64,000 nucleotides of DNA from Chrysoperla carnea (Eukaryota > Arthropoda > Insecta > Neuroptera > Chrysopidae). How positions within the stretch are numbered: position 1 is the first letter of the stretch; each line of letters opens with the position of its first letter. The notes beneath the pieces were generated by a model. It did not search any database. It saw only the letters and a list, made by a program, of their open reading frames with translations, and was not told the DNA's origin. Positions 51,123 through 61,576 of this stretch are shown here, one piece after another. The position numbers were made by a program, and so were the translations under genes. The stretch is from NCBI RefSeq assembly GCF_905475395.1, contig NC_058337.1, forward strand, positions 64,996,368-65,060,367, read 5' to 3'.

Positions 51123-53395
51123 TCAAAAATCATCGAAAAATGAATCTGCATCAATTCCATTAAATGTACTACTTACGATCGATTCAATATCTGCATTATC
51201 TTCTTTGTTTTCATCAACTTTAGTATTTTGATTGATTTGAATTGAGTTGTTCGTCGGACTCAATTTAGACTTAGCAAAATTAAATTTTTTAGTTGGGGTA
51301 ACAACAGAAGAGGTGGACGATTGTTGGGAACTTTGATGTGTTTCGGGCCCATTGGTGTTGGATCTTATCGAATTTGGATTTGAAAAAGGTGAAACAAAAC
51401 TTTTACGTTTTGAAAATTGTGGCATAAAATTCGAGCTTGTATTAAGATTGTTTGATTGCATTATCACATTTGATGAGCTGTTGTTTGAATTATTAACACA
51501 ATGTGTAAGACTTGGTTTGTTTATCAAATTATTAACACTTTTTTTACTAAAATTATTTCGTTGATTCTGTTCACGAATAGTATTTATCGAGTTAGTAAAT
51601 TCCAATAAGTTTAAGTAATTTAAACCCTTAGTAATATCAACAGTTAAATTTTCTTCGTTATTTGAGTAAATAATAACGATTGTATTCGCAGTTATATTTA
51701 AATAATGCTTTTTGGCGGAAAAAGTTAGCACACCCACTTGTCGTAATACTAATACAGATCCTACATTCAAAACATCTCCATATGAATCCCATACTTCTTT
51801 TTCTATAACTCCATCGATTTCCCCTAGAACATAAATTTATCTTAAAAATATTATTATTTTATTTAGGGAATAATATAACCATTAAAGAAAATTTTGTTAC
51901 CAGTTTGATCTTTTAATTTAACATTAAAATTATCATTAATAGAATCAATAATTGCTGCTAAAAATGGCGATTTTTGTTGAATCAATTGTCTTACATTGGC
52001 TGTGGATTTTAACCAAGAAATTGTATATTTTCCTGGCAAGGAGTCCGTAGTTGGTCTTCCGTAGTCATTTAACATTTGTTGCCATGGTCCTTTGGTAAAT
52101 AAATTATCACTATTTTGCGAACAAATTGGTACCTACAACCAAATAAAAAGGAGTAATTTAAAAATTTGTTTATATCACAAAACATGACAGCATATTAGCA
52201 CTGTTTATTTTTGAAGAGTTTCAATTTAATTTAAAACTAATTCAGAAAACTATTTTTCTGTAGTTATAATTGCCTTTAGATTAGACTACATCAACTCGGC
52301 AAAGTCACACGTCAGTTCCCGATAACCAAATTGGACGGAAACCAAAATGATTTCTGTTTCAGAGAAATAGTTGTAATCTAGCCTAAAATTATTTTTGAAT
52401 TAGGGCTCCGCTGCATTGGTGTGGTAAACACACACGTTACATCGCGAAAACGAATCAAAAGTAATGTTGGTTGCCGTATAGGACACGAGTGTAAGCAAAT
52501 ATTGACTTTTATTTGGATAACGCAACCTAACACGCATATTTGCTGCGTCAATTGAATGTAGCCTTCGGTTGAAATAAATAAATCAATTAGTACAGATAAA
52601 TGAAAAACTAAAATTTCTTACCAATATTGTAATATTTGACACTGTTTCATCTTCTAAATCGGGTAATTTCAACTTTGTTGTTTCTTTTACACTATTAATT
52701 TCTGGTAATAAACCTGCAGGCCCCGGAAATTTACGTTTTTGTACTAGCGGTTTTGAATTATGCTGTACTACTGGCTTGTTAATGTGAATATTTTGCTCAC
52801 TACTTGTTAATTGCTTTAATTTCGTATTTGTAATTCTATTAAATTCATTTTTCTTTTCAACATTTCTCTCATTCGTTTGGTTTATTGTGGGATTTTGTTT
52901 ATTTTGAGAAATGTCTAAATTTGAGCTTGTATTGGATGCTTTATCATTTTGTAATATTTCTATTATACTCTCAGCAGGCCTCTTAACTGGACTAAATGCA
53001 AATTTTTTTAATTTAGCATTAATATGACTTTGGTTCGTATTTTCATTATTTATTAATTCGGAAAATGTACGTTTATTGCCTTGAGAAGAAGGTTTCTGTT
53101 GATCCTCTGAGTCTAAATTGAAGCTATCATCTGTTACCTCATCATTATTAAATATATTTGTCGGAAAATGTTTAACCGTATTTCTAAAATGTATTGTCGT
53201 TTTTTCAGGCGAAGGTACGGCAGATTTTCGAAATACGAAATTTGTTCCATCAGAGAGTGGCGTTGAACTAACAATATCACTGGATAGAGTGCTTAAAAAA
53301 TCCTAAAATATAATATTATATTTAAAACTAGTCAACATAGTTAGTTTTAACGAGTTTACCTCATCGATGTTAAAATCATCATCTTGATCAAACAT
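51123..53395 (-). CDS. HROB: HROB/C17orf53-like recombination OB-fold protein, 4 exons, about 549 aa
   Basis: Minus-strand gene read as exons 53395-53360, 53302-52622, 52132-51901 and 51823-51123; all introns are GT-AG and the parts sum to 1650 nt in frame. Exon 1 starts with ATG in an AAA context and encodes MFDQDDDFNIDE. Exon 2 (residues 13-239) is a disordered S/N/K-rich linker. Exons 3 and 4 encode the conserved family domain (about residues 255-370): WQQMLNDYGRP, LPGK at 271-274, KDQTG split over the exon 3/4 junction, then GSVLVLRQVGV at 338-348 and HYLNIT at 356-361, matching the order of blocks in vertebrate HROB. The tail (373-549) is S/N-rich and ends FFDDF. In vertebrates HROB binds ssDNA/RPA and loads the MCM8-MCM9 helicase in homologous recombination and interstrand crosslink repair in the nucleus. 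Function here is inferred from homology. No internal stop or frameshift seen. Confidence 0.87.
52133..52621 (-). other. intron 2 of the HROB-like gene (489 bp)
   Basis: Donor GTAAGA directly after the ATA TTG codons; acceptor TTTGGTTGTAG. It is much longer than introns 1 (57 bp) and 3 (77 bp). Its middle (about 52270-52570) is richer in G/C than usual for this window, suggesting an old inserted repeat, though no ends were found. Confidence 0.6.
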
Positions 53396-54035
53396 TTTCA
53401 AATTAGGAATTTCAAAAAAAAGAACATCACATAAAAATAAATCTTTATAAATATTGGCGCAGATCAATAATCCATTATTTGACTTTAAGTTTTGAATTAA
53501 ATAAATTTTAAAAGAATTAAACTTGTAGTTTAAAATTAATTAATTTAAATATATTAGTTTACTTGAACAGAAGCGCAATATTTATTTTGAAGTTTAGTTA
53601 GTGAAATCTACTGTACCGACATTAATTATGACTTCCAACCTAACGCCACCTCGTAGTGTAACATGGAACTGTTAAGTTTATTATTATTTACCATTGTTAT
53701 AAAATTTAGACAAGTTTTGGAAAAAATTATATACCTAAGTTAGAAGATATAAAACAAACCAGCAATAATTAGAGAATAATTTTTTAATCTACGGCTGCTT
53801 GAACTACTGCTAGAACTATTGATATGTAAAAAAAGGTTTCATTTAAAAATAAAAATTTTCCTTTTAATTAAATCTACTCTAAAAGATATCTGTCTTCAAT
53901 ACAGAGGGATACAATAATGCGTTGTGAGTGCAAACGGCACTCACTTTTGTCTATATATATATAGAAGCTGTGTAGCATTTCACGAGTTTTCCCACATGTG
54001 CATATACCTAAAAACAATAAATTATAAAAGACTTA
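53396..54035. other. upstream region of the HROB-like gene
   Basis: Minus-strand 5' side of HROB. No TATA box evident near the start codon; a TATA-less promoter is likely. Contains a TATATATATATAG run at about 53956. Confidence 0.35.
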
Positions 54036-54037
54036 TA

Positions 54038-54130
54038 CAGTAGAATTTCGATAATTAGTACTCAATATAAACCAAGGGGCTTCGAATTACTGAATTTGTT
54101 CAGATTACTGGGATTGTAAACAATTAATTT
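54038..54130 (+). repeat. one end of a pogo/Tigger-like element
   Basis: CAGTAGAATTTCGATAATTA after TA at 54036-54037, then TACTCAATATAAACCAAGGG. The matching inverted end was not found, so the element is broken or its far end has decayed. Confidence 0.4.
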
Positions 54131-54720
54131 TAAGTGATTTTGCTCTCACAGGCGTAAAGAGCGGTGTGGATTATTGGGTCAAGCTTGATAAATTATCTGC
54201 ACTCTCCTAATATTATAACGTTACAATTGCCAGATCCTTCATCCCTATTAATAATTTCAACAATGAAGTACTAATGTCACGTTAGATCGGATACTGTCCA
54301 ACCCTGTCCCGTTTTTTAACGCTAAGCAATACCCAATTTCCTCTGTTAACGCAAATTTTTTTTATGAAGTTTATGCATGGTCCTTGTGATTAAAGGACTT
54401 TTATTGATTGAACTATATTTATAACGTTCCCCCGTACTGTTGCAAGCAGGTATAGTACAGCACCACAAATACAATAGTTGAGAGAGAACGAAACGGTTAT
54501 ACAAATTCTTCTATTCCTGTTGCTGCTAACCTCATACAAAAGTTATTGAGTTGTACTTGAAATTATGCACTATTGCATATACAGATACAGAGAGGGCGGG
54601 AAGCATATGTGGAAAAAAATCCACTAATGTGTGAGTGTAGCAGAGTAAGATATTAGATAATATATAAGAAGGTATTTCAATCCTGCAAGGCATGATGGGA
54701 AATGTGTCGAACGATGTGTC

Positions 54721-54795
54721 AGTGTGTCAGGCATACTAACCGTTAACTAAAGTACTTTTATATACATAATATACGATTAGTATGCCTGACACACT
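54721..54795. repeat. perfect 19-bp inverted repeat (hairpin)
   Basis: AGTGTGTCAGGCATACTAA at 54721-54739 and its exact complement at 54777-54795, 37-bp loop. Could be a tiny MITE or a cruciform/hairpin RNA. Confidence 0.7.
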
Positions 54796-55069
54796 CGTGG
54801 CGGCACAGCCGCTTGATACAGAGTAGACAGACTAATTCCGTTATTGTATTACATTATAGCCAACAAACTAAAATTTTATCCAATTTATGCTTAGAACGAA
54901 TTTTCTAGGAACACGTAATAAAACACAGAATTGCGCTTTCGTTCCACGCCTTATTTCAAACCATCATAACTTTTTTCATTGAGGACCTATGGATAATGGC
55001 AACAAAATCTATGTTCGGATAAGCTATTTTTACAATCCCAATAAAGTAGCCATGAACATTAACCAATTT

Positions 55070-55625
55070 TCAATTGGCTAAGTTAATTGTTGAAATACTA
55101 TGTATGACAATATTGATAACATATTCGTTTGTTTTTTACGTCATCTGAGTAAAGAAAGATAAACAAACACATACATAATATATGTAACGTATAAATTTAA
55201 AATATAAACAAAAGGTTCCTGTATATACATATTATATAATGTTTCTTAGCTAATTTGCACCTTCACGGGTAGGCAGTGATTTTTACGAAATAATGTTTCA
55301 AACAAAAGTTGTTTTATTTTTTATAAGGAATATTTTTTATATATATTTATACTTTTGTTCTCTCTCTAAGGGCTTACAAGATGGATCCTACGGACCCGAG
55401 ACCTTGACCTATGTTGCTCATTTACAAACTCAATACACTTTTTGCGCCCTGATGAGCACGCTATAAAAATTTACTTGATATCTCTTTTGTTTTTGAGTTA
55501 TCGTGGTGACAGACGGACGGTCGGCGGACGAGTAGATTTTGTTCGTAGCATCAATTTTTTTAAGCGTTACAAACTTGGGACTGAACTTAATATACCATGA
55601 TATATTTCATATATACATGGTATAA
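55070..55625 (+). mobile_element. family A copy, 5' end slightly truncated
   Basis: Begins inside the 5' hairpin (TTCAATTGGCTAAGTTAATT), ends ATACATGGTATAAATA. Confidence 0.65.
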
Positions 55626-56474
55626 ATATGTATAGTAATTTTCCTTTTCAAATTATAATTGGAAATAAAGAATTAACTTCGTTTTCTTCTATCTACACAC
55701 AAATTAAAATTGGAAATTACCTACTTACCTACTTCCCCTCTATACACTCACAAGGAGACCCGACCTTTGGGATTTGGCTGAATTTTTTTGAGGTGAAAGA
55801 GGACCCTTAACTAATATATTTTAATGAATGAAGAACATTTTCGCCGTGCTTAAAAAGGACTATTTCGCTATCATGTTACATTTATCTGGACACTCTTAAC
55901 TTGTGCAATACAGGCATTGAACATTTTTCGAGAGGTTAAGAAGACAAATTGAAAATTTGCAGTAATGCTGGAGATAATGGTTTGTTATTCACTTACTTAA
56001 CCAATCGAAATAATTTGATCACACATAAAAATCATTTACGTAGGAACTGCGTCATTTAAGCGAATTTTTTAATAGAAAATGCATATTCATTATGAAATCA
56101 ATAAAGATACAAAAATGTGATCAGATCCATCAAAATGTTTTATCAAAAATATATTGCATTATTGTACGCGCGTACTTCGTATACAAGATGAGTAATTTTA
56201 ATAGTGTAATGGCTTATAGCTCGATTTGTGATGATAGCGCCTGATGTCAGATTGGACCTAGTTTTTTGCGTTTCTTTAATAGCCAATTTAAATCCCAAAC
56301 GTTAAGAGAGAAAAACACTTTAAATTACAAAGTTGATACTCATAAAAAACCAACACTTTTCATCGAAATCATTTTTCCCAAAATCATCAGCTTTGGAAGG
56401 AAATGCGACTTAAAAATATGTCATTATTGTATTTAATAGAAAGAAAACACGCTAACTACGCCGGAACTTTTTTT

Positions 56475-56800
56475 ACAAACTTTTGTTCTATCTCTAACGG
56501 TTTACAAGATGGGCCCAATGGACCCAAGATCCAAGACTCAATTGATCTATGTTCTTCATTTTACGAACTTAGCCTCACTTTTTACGTCCTGAGCACGCTA
56601 TAAAAATTTCAGATTGATATCTCGTTTTTCGTTTTTGAGTTATCGTGCTCACAGGCAGACGGATAGCCTGAAATGGACTAATTAGGTGATTTTATGAACA
56701 TCTATAATAAAAGTTTGTTCGTAAAATCAATATTTTTAGGTCTTGCAAACTTGGGACTTGGTATACCTTGATATATATTACATATATACAGGGTATAAAA
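56475..56800 (+). mobile_element. family A 3' half, head-to-head with next
   Basis: ACAAACTTTTGTTCTATCTC through TATACAGGGTATAAAAA; 5' half absent. Confidence 0.6.
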
Positions 56801-56984
56801 ATGTTTCTTTTAAAAAATAAACATTTGAAACTTTTTTTCGTAAACATCACTGTTTATCCGTGAGGGCGCAAATAAGTTTATGACATTAAATAGTATGTAT
56901 TATATGGGAATATCAGTCATATTACACGTCTGTGGCCATGGTTTTCCAACAATTAACTCAGTCAATTATTTGTTTTCACTTGTC
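56801..56984 (-). mobile_element. family A 5' half, inverted against the previous
   Basis: GAAACTTTTTTTCGTAAACA through TCAATTATTTGTTTTCACTT; the 3' half is absent. Confidence 0.6.
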
Positions 56985-57246
56985 TGATTAAATTCAATTT
57001 ATCATGTTTTGAAGTTTATGTAAAATTATTTATATTTCGAAGAAAATTGATATTGACAACCACTGACGTTAACGTTTTATAATTGCATATTAAACAGCTA
57101 GAATAAATTTTATGATAAGAATAAAAATTTTCTATTTCGACATGATTGGATTATGTATGTTATTTTCTAATTTCTTAGGATGTTTGAATAGGAATCTTGA
57201 ACGCATATTAAGTTCCCGTGGGATTTCTGCCAATAAGCTTTAAGCA

Positions 57247-57254
57247 TATATAAG
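57247..57254 (+). promoter_or_regulatory. candidate TATA box (TATATAAG) for sulfakinin
   Basis: TATATAAGG is followed about 30 bp later by a possible start region (TTCAACA near 57282) and a donor-like CGAG/GTATTT with GT at 57391-57392. Joined to the acceptor at 59613-59614 this would make a roughly 110-nt 5' UTR exon and a 2.2-kb intron. A weaker TATTTAA lies at about 59560, just upstream of the coding exon. Inference only; no transcript evidence. Confidence 0.3.
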
Positions 57255-57391
57255 GAATAACAGCATAGAGAAATGTTTAATATTCAACAATTTCATCAAG
57301 AAGAAAGTTATTGTGTTGTTTTATATTATTGTTGTTAAGGTTTGTGTTGTTTATTGTTGAAAATTATGCAACTCTCATTACAATTTCGAGG

Positions 57392-59612
57392 TATTTTTTG
57401 CTGTGCATTAAAATTTTCCAAAATTTTGTAATTTATTAAAACTTTAACGGTTTTATGGGAATTTTCAATCTAGAAACAAAACCTATATAGTTTTAACTTT
57501 CATTATTTTAAGTCTTAAATAAATTTAAAATATCTCAAAATATACCTACTCTACGAACTGTAGATAACTGAATTTGCCTCATTACACATCATACGGTAAA
57601 ATATAAAAAAAGATGAAAATTAATTTAAAATTAATTTAAAATAAGTTAAAATACGAAGTATTAATAAACTTTCAAAGATTAATGTCCGTTTATTTCTTGC
57701 AAACCTGAATTTTATATGATAAGTCTCTTATTGAATGCAAAAAACTGGTACGTTTTTTCAAGTAAAAGATTCGGCTAATTAAATTCGACTTCTATTTAAT
57801 CTCTTAATAAATAAATTAAAATCTGGAATGTAAACAAATTATATAAAATAAAAAATAATCTTTCCGATTTCGTTAAAAAGGGGTGCCGGTTGTCCGATAC
57901 AAGGAAAATTATGGATCTACTTATTAAAAACAATTACACACATCGATCAATTTTAGGCTTATTCGTCTAATTAAAAATTTTCTGAGTGGTGTCAATGAAA
58001 ATATTTCATTTACAAAAATTTCCATACAATATAAATTTCTAGAGGTGTTGCAATAATAGTGTAATGAAAGTTGCATAACAATGTAGGTACAGAGTATTTA
58101 ATTAAAAATAATATATTTTTTTGTTCACAGCAAAATAAAAGAAGATATTTTCCTAATGAATTAAATTACATTTCCCTCTTGAAATTACGGTTAGGAATAC
58201 GACTCCAAAACGAAGTACGTATTTTTTTTTAAATAATTACTAAAGTAGTCCAACAGGAAAAATTGTACAGTTGTAATAGTGTAGTTCAAAATTGGTGCAA
58301 AACACAGCTTGTAGTAGAGGATGGGTTTCAATAAAGTTTTTTTATCCCAAAAATGAAATAAATTATTTGAGAACATATTTTAAATTTTCATCAATATTAT
58401 TATTTACATTATTCTAGTAATGTAAATTATTAGCCTGTATTATTAATTATTAACCAAAATTAGCTTATTTTAGACGTTTGACCTAATTTTTATGAAGTAT
58501 AACACATTGACTCAAATTGTACATAATGGTAAAAATTGTAAATATTTTATATATTATATATATATAATCATATTTATTAAAATGATTTAAAAAAAGTTTA
58601 AATATGAAATTGTTCAATTTTCTTCAACAGTGCGTAACTTGGTCAAAAATCTCGTACACGAATGAGTAAAATTACATTCGACATCGAAATGCATATATTG
58701 AATTTCTTGCAAAATAATTTCTCCATGCGCGCTTTCACAGTTCTATGAAAATTGTAACTTTTTGTTCCTTACACCTAGCCCAAAACATTTGAAAGACCAT
58801 TTTTGGTCAAGGCAGAAGGATAAGATGATAAGGCATTCGGGGTTTGGGGAGATAAAGTTGGAGAGAGACAGTTATTGTATTTGTCATATTTTATTATAAA
58901 GGAGTTAAAATCAACCAAAGCAGCTACAGCTTCTTTATAATATAGCAAATTTGTGGGGAACCTAGACATTTTGAAAGCCAAGCAGCTAATAATTTATAAA
59001 TTCGAGTATTTCTAGTACCTTCCAAGTACTTTTGCGTAACTCTGGGACCGTCTTTGCATCTTGGATGTAGTGAAATTTTGAAGATGAAGCATACGAAGGA
59101 TTAATTTCGGAATATTTGTCTAATTTTATTAACATAACTTGCTTGTGCAAATATTAGAATACTGCAGACAATGCGTTTGCAAATACAAACATTTTATTTG
59201 AAATCTATTTTCTTAAACTAGATTTCGATATACAGTATTTTCCATAACTACTCTTTTAAAAGGGTGTGTAAATTAGACTTAGAAAAATGTCTCAAAAGTA
59301 GTTAAGCTGAAAGGGAATCTTTTTAAAAGGCTTGAATTTTACTTTGACTCCCAGAGTTATTTAAAAAGCAACTCGAATTTCGTATCTGAAAAGAGATAGA
59401 AGAAAGACACATTTTCTACGATTTATCAGTTTTGTAAACGTGACAACTTTTGTTCGGTTCAATCTTTTTCTGTTACTAACTTACTCTTCAAGTTATTTCT
59501 CAGTAAAGCATGGGCTATAAGGACCTACGGAACATAGTGCATGTTATGTATGTGTACGGTATTTAAACAGTTTGCCTTTTATTAAAGTATATTTATTAAT
59601 TTAATTAATTTT
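57392..59612 (+). other. possible 5' intron of the sulfakinin gene
   Basis: Lies between the donor-like GTATTT at 57391 and the acceptor at 59613-59614. AT-rich with no element recognised. A minus-strand frame of 68 codons at 58775-58981 has no known motif. Confidence 0.25.
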
Positions 59613-59615
59613 AGA

Positions 59616-59993
59616 ATGGGTTATCATGGAATAGCAACGAATACACTTTTAACAATAAGTATATATCTATTAGTTTCGTATCGTGAAGCGATAACAGTAA
59701 CAGCAGCACCTACACTAGAACATAATATTATAAAAACAATTGATAACCCATCGGCCACAGGTGGTGGTCACTTAACATCCAGATATCGTACCAGTCGTTT
59801 AAATAATAAATACTTACGATTACATCCAAATGATAATATTGATATTTTAATTGATGATGATGGAGATGGTGGATTTGGCGCAGATGTTAGTAAACGGCAA
59901 TTTGATGATTATGGACATATGCGATTTGGTAAACGTGAAGATCGTTTTGATGATTATGGTCATATGAGATTTGGTCGTAATAATTTGGAATAA
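59616..59993 (+). CDS. Sk: sulfakinin neuropeptide precursor (125 aa)
   Basis: The coding exon encodes a secreted prohormone. Residues 8-20 form a hydrophobic signal core, with cleavage likely between about 25 and 31. After K93-R94 comes [11 protein letters not shown] (95-105), then K106-R107, then [13 protein letters not shown] (108-120), R121 and NNLE. Each peptide ends in F-G before basic residues, giving C-terminal RF-amides. Tyr99 and Tyr114 lie after Asp-Asp, the usual tyrosine-sulfation context. The first peptide may carry pyroglutamate. Two [15 protein letters not shown] near the C-terminus is the layout of Drosophila Dsk. Sulfakinins are CCK/gastrin-like ligands of CCK-type GPCRs and act in satiety, gut motility and behaviour. 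The ATG lies one base after a TTTTAG acceptor-like sequence (AG at 59613-59614), so the 5' UTR is probably spliced. Convergent with the Diedel gene about 1.2 kb downstream. Confidence 0.95.
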   Translation: MGYHGIATNTLLTISIYLLVSYREAITVTAAPTLEHNIIKTIDNPSATGGGHLTSRYRTSRLNNKYLRLHPNDNIDILIDDDGDGGFGADVSKRQFDDYGHMRFGKREDRFDDYGHMRFGRNNLE

Positions 59994-60094
59994 TACACGT
60001 TTTATTATACGGAAAGTATTATTATAATGGTGGTATACAGACTATAAATAATTTTTTTCTGCAAATTTTTCTATTGAAATAATTTAATGATGGA

Positions 60095-60100
60095 AATAAA
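60095..60100 (+). terminator. poly(A) signal AATAAA, sulfakinin gene (first)
   Basis: AATAAA about 100 nt after the TAA stop of the sulfakinin precursor. A second AATAAA lies at 60156-60161 and could be used instead. Confidence 0.5.
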
Positions 60101-61012
60101 TTATTTTCAATACGATCCAGAAAAAATCAATTCTTATTTCTAAATATGTAGTTCAAATAAAATTATTAATAATAAAAATTATTTACTTGAAATTATTGAA
60201 AGATGTTTTTTCTTTCGTTCTTAAACTATTCCGATCTTTTTGAAGAAAAATTTTTGAGAGATTTTGAAGAGAAAGAGTCAAATGCATTGGTAAGCTTCGG
60301 AGGGAAGGCTTGAATTTTTGTTTTTATAGGCCTCTACAAATTTTATGATCGTCTCGACAACATACTCGCCAACATTTTGGTGAACACAGTGTCGTCAACT
60401 TTAACATATCAGAGCTGCGTTCCGGTTCGTAGATGAATAGAGGCAGTTTGAAACTTTATATTAGAGATTAAAAAAATCATCGAATTATACAAAAAAAGGC
60501 TAACAGCTGAACGTGAAGAAAGGTAAAAAAAACTGATTGTGTTTACATCAAAGAAATCAATTAATTATTCTTTTTTACAATTTATTGTACGGCTTGAACG
60601 CGATCAGTGCCTAGAGTCGACAGCAGTTCCTATAACTTTATTTATTATAAAAATAATTTTAATTTTACTTTATTAATCGAGAAAAAATCAAAAATTAAAA
60701 CCAAAGACACATTATCGTATGGTTGGAAAACAAATAAAAATTTTCGTTTCTCAAAGTCGACTTTTACTGTTATTCATGACTTTTACGACACTCTGCAATA
60801 TTTATTCATTAACTGACTGACTCACTAAAGTTGAACTTTCGCTTTAAGTTTTTTATGCTGTGCAATAGAGGTGCAATAGGAAAGGGTTTTGAGAACTTCA
60901 TCACCTTTATTGAATGGCGGCTTCGTTTTATCAACTAAGTAAAATAAATTTTAACATTAGGGCTTCTGTGGTCGAACGCGGGTTAAGGATAGGAGTCAAA
61001 TCAAAGATGCTG

Positions 61013-61032
61013 CTACCACCGTATGGTGGTAG
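61013..61032. repeat. perfect 8-bp stem hairpin (CTACCACC-GTAT-GGTGGTAG)
   Basis: Perfect stem with four-base loop, in the interval between the convergent sulfakinin and Diedel genes, about 190 bp past the Diedel stop. Confidence 0.6.
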
Positions 61033-61219
61033 ACTTTATCAGTTAAGAAGTATTATGGAAATTAATTAATCTGCAATTAATGAAATCATTACATAAAAAA
61101 ATAACATCTATTTTTACAAAATTGGATATAGGATTACAAATACTGTGTTATTCTTCTATAGATAACGGAAAGGTGGAGATAATGATCGACTTGTCATTAT
61201 CTATAACATGCAACTATAT

Positions 61220-61570
61220 TCAACGTACTTTAACAACATCATAGGCCCAAGAATGTTTTCTCTTGAAATCGCCTATTGGGTTGTTTCCTTTAATACATCC
61301 ACCAACGCAATTGCATCCTAAAGCATTACAAGGCCCTAAGCCGCAATATAAGCCTGCAAATATAAGCCCGTCTGCACATATTATCGCTTCTCGCCTGAGC
61401 ATACTACCATCTTTTTTTGTTGAGGCAGGGATCGTAAATGAGATTAACGTTGGCAGGCAACATTCTCCATAAATTACCGGCAGAGCTATGAAAATGCCCA
61501 TTATACTTATCAATATCATCATTGACGAAGTACTCGGTTCAGTTTTGATGAGTACTGCGACTGACTGCAT
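61220..61570 (-). CDS. Diedel-family secreted cysteine-rich protein
   Basis: Uninterrupted minus-strand ORF, 116 aa from the ATG at 61570-61568, or about 100 aa from the ATG pair at 61522-61517. In the long form residues 17-35 form a hydrophobic signal peptide ending VIYG, followed by ECC, the usual start of mature Diedel. The signature continues as ICADG (64-68), YCGLGPCN (75-82) and GCNCVGGC (85-92). There are eight cysteines (37, 38, 65, 76, 81, 86, 88, 92) against ten in Drosophila Diedel; the absent pair lies between ECC and ICADG, consistent with loss of one disulfide. Drosophila Diedel is a haemolymph protein that dampens IMD-pathway signalling, and homologues occur in several insect DNA viruses. 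The inner ATG gives the more compact signal peptide, so the start is uncertain. A TATATAA on the minus strand at 61755-61749 is a possible promoter. Function inferred from family. Confidence 0.85.
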   Translation of the reverse strand: MQSVAVLIKTEPSTSSMMILISIMGIFIALPVIYGECCLPTLISFTIPASTKKDGSMLRREAIICADGLIFAGLYCGLGPCNALGCNCVGGCIKGNNPIGDFKRKHSWAYDVVKVR

Positions 61571-61576
61571 CCACAA

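Noticed and set aside
51352..51564. 70-codon plus-strand frame
   Set aside because: Antisense shadow of HROB exon 4.
58775..58981. 68-codon minus-strand frame with Pro/Ser-rich end
   Set aside because: No homology recognised, no signal or splice support; inside the putative sulfakinin 5' intron.
60607..60816. 69-codon plus-strand frame after sulfakinin
   Set aside because: Lys/Phe/Asn-rich chance frame without motif; past both poly(A) signals.
61263..61472. 69-codon plus-strand frame
   Set aside because: Antisense shadow of the Diedel-like gene.
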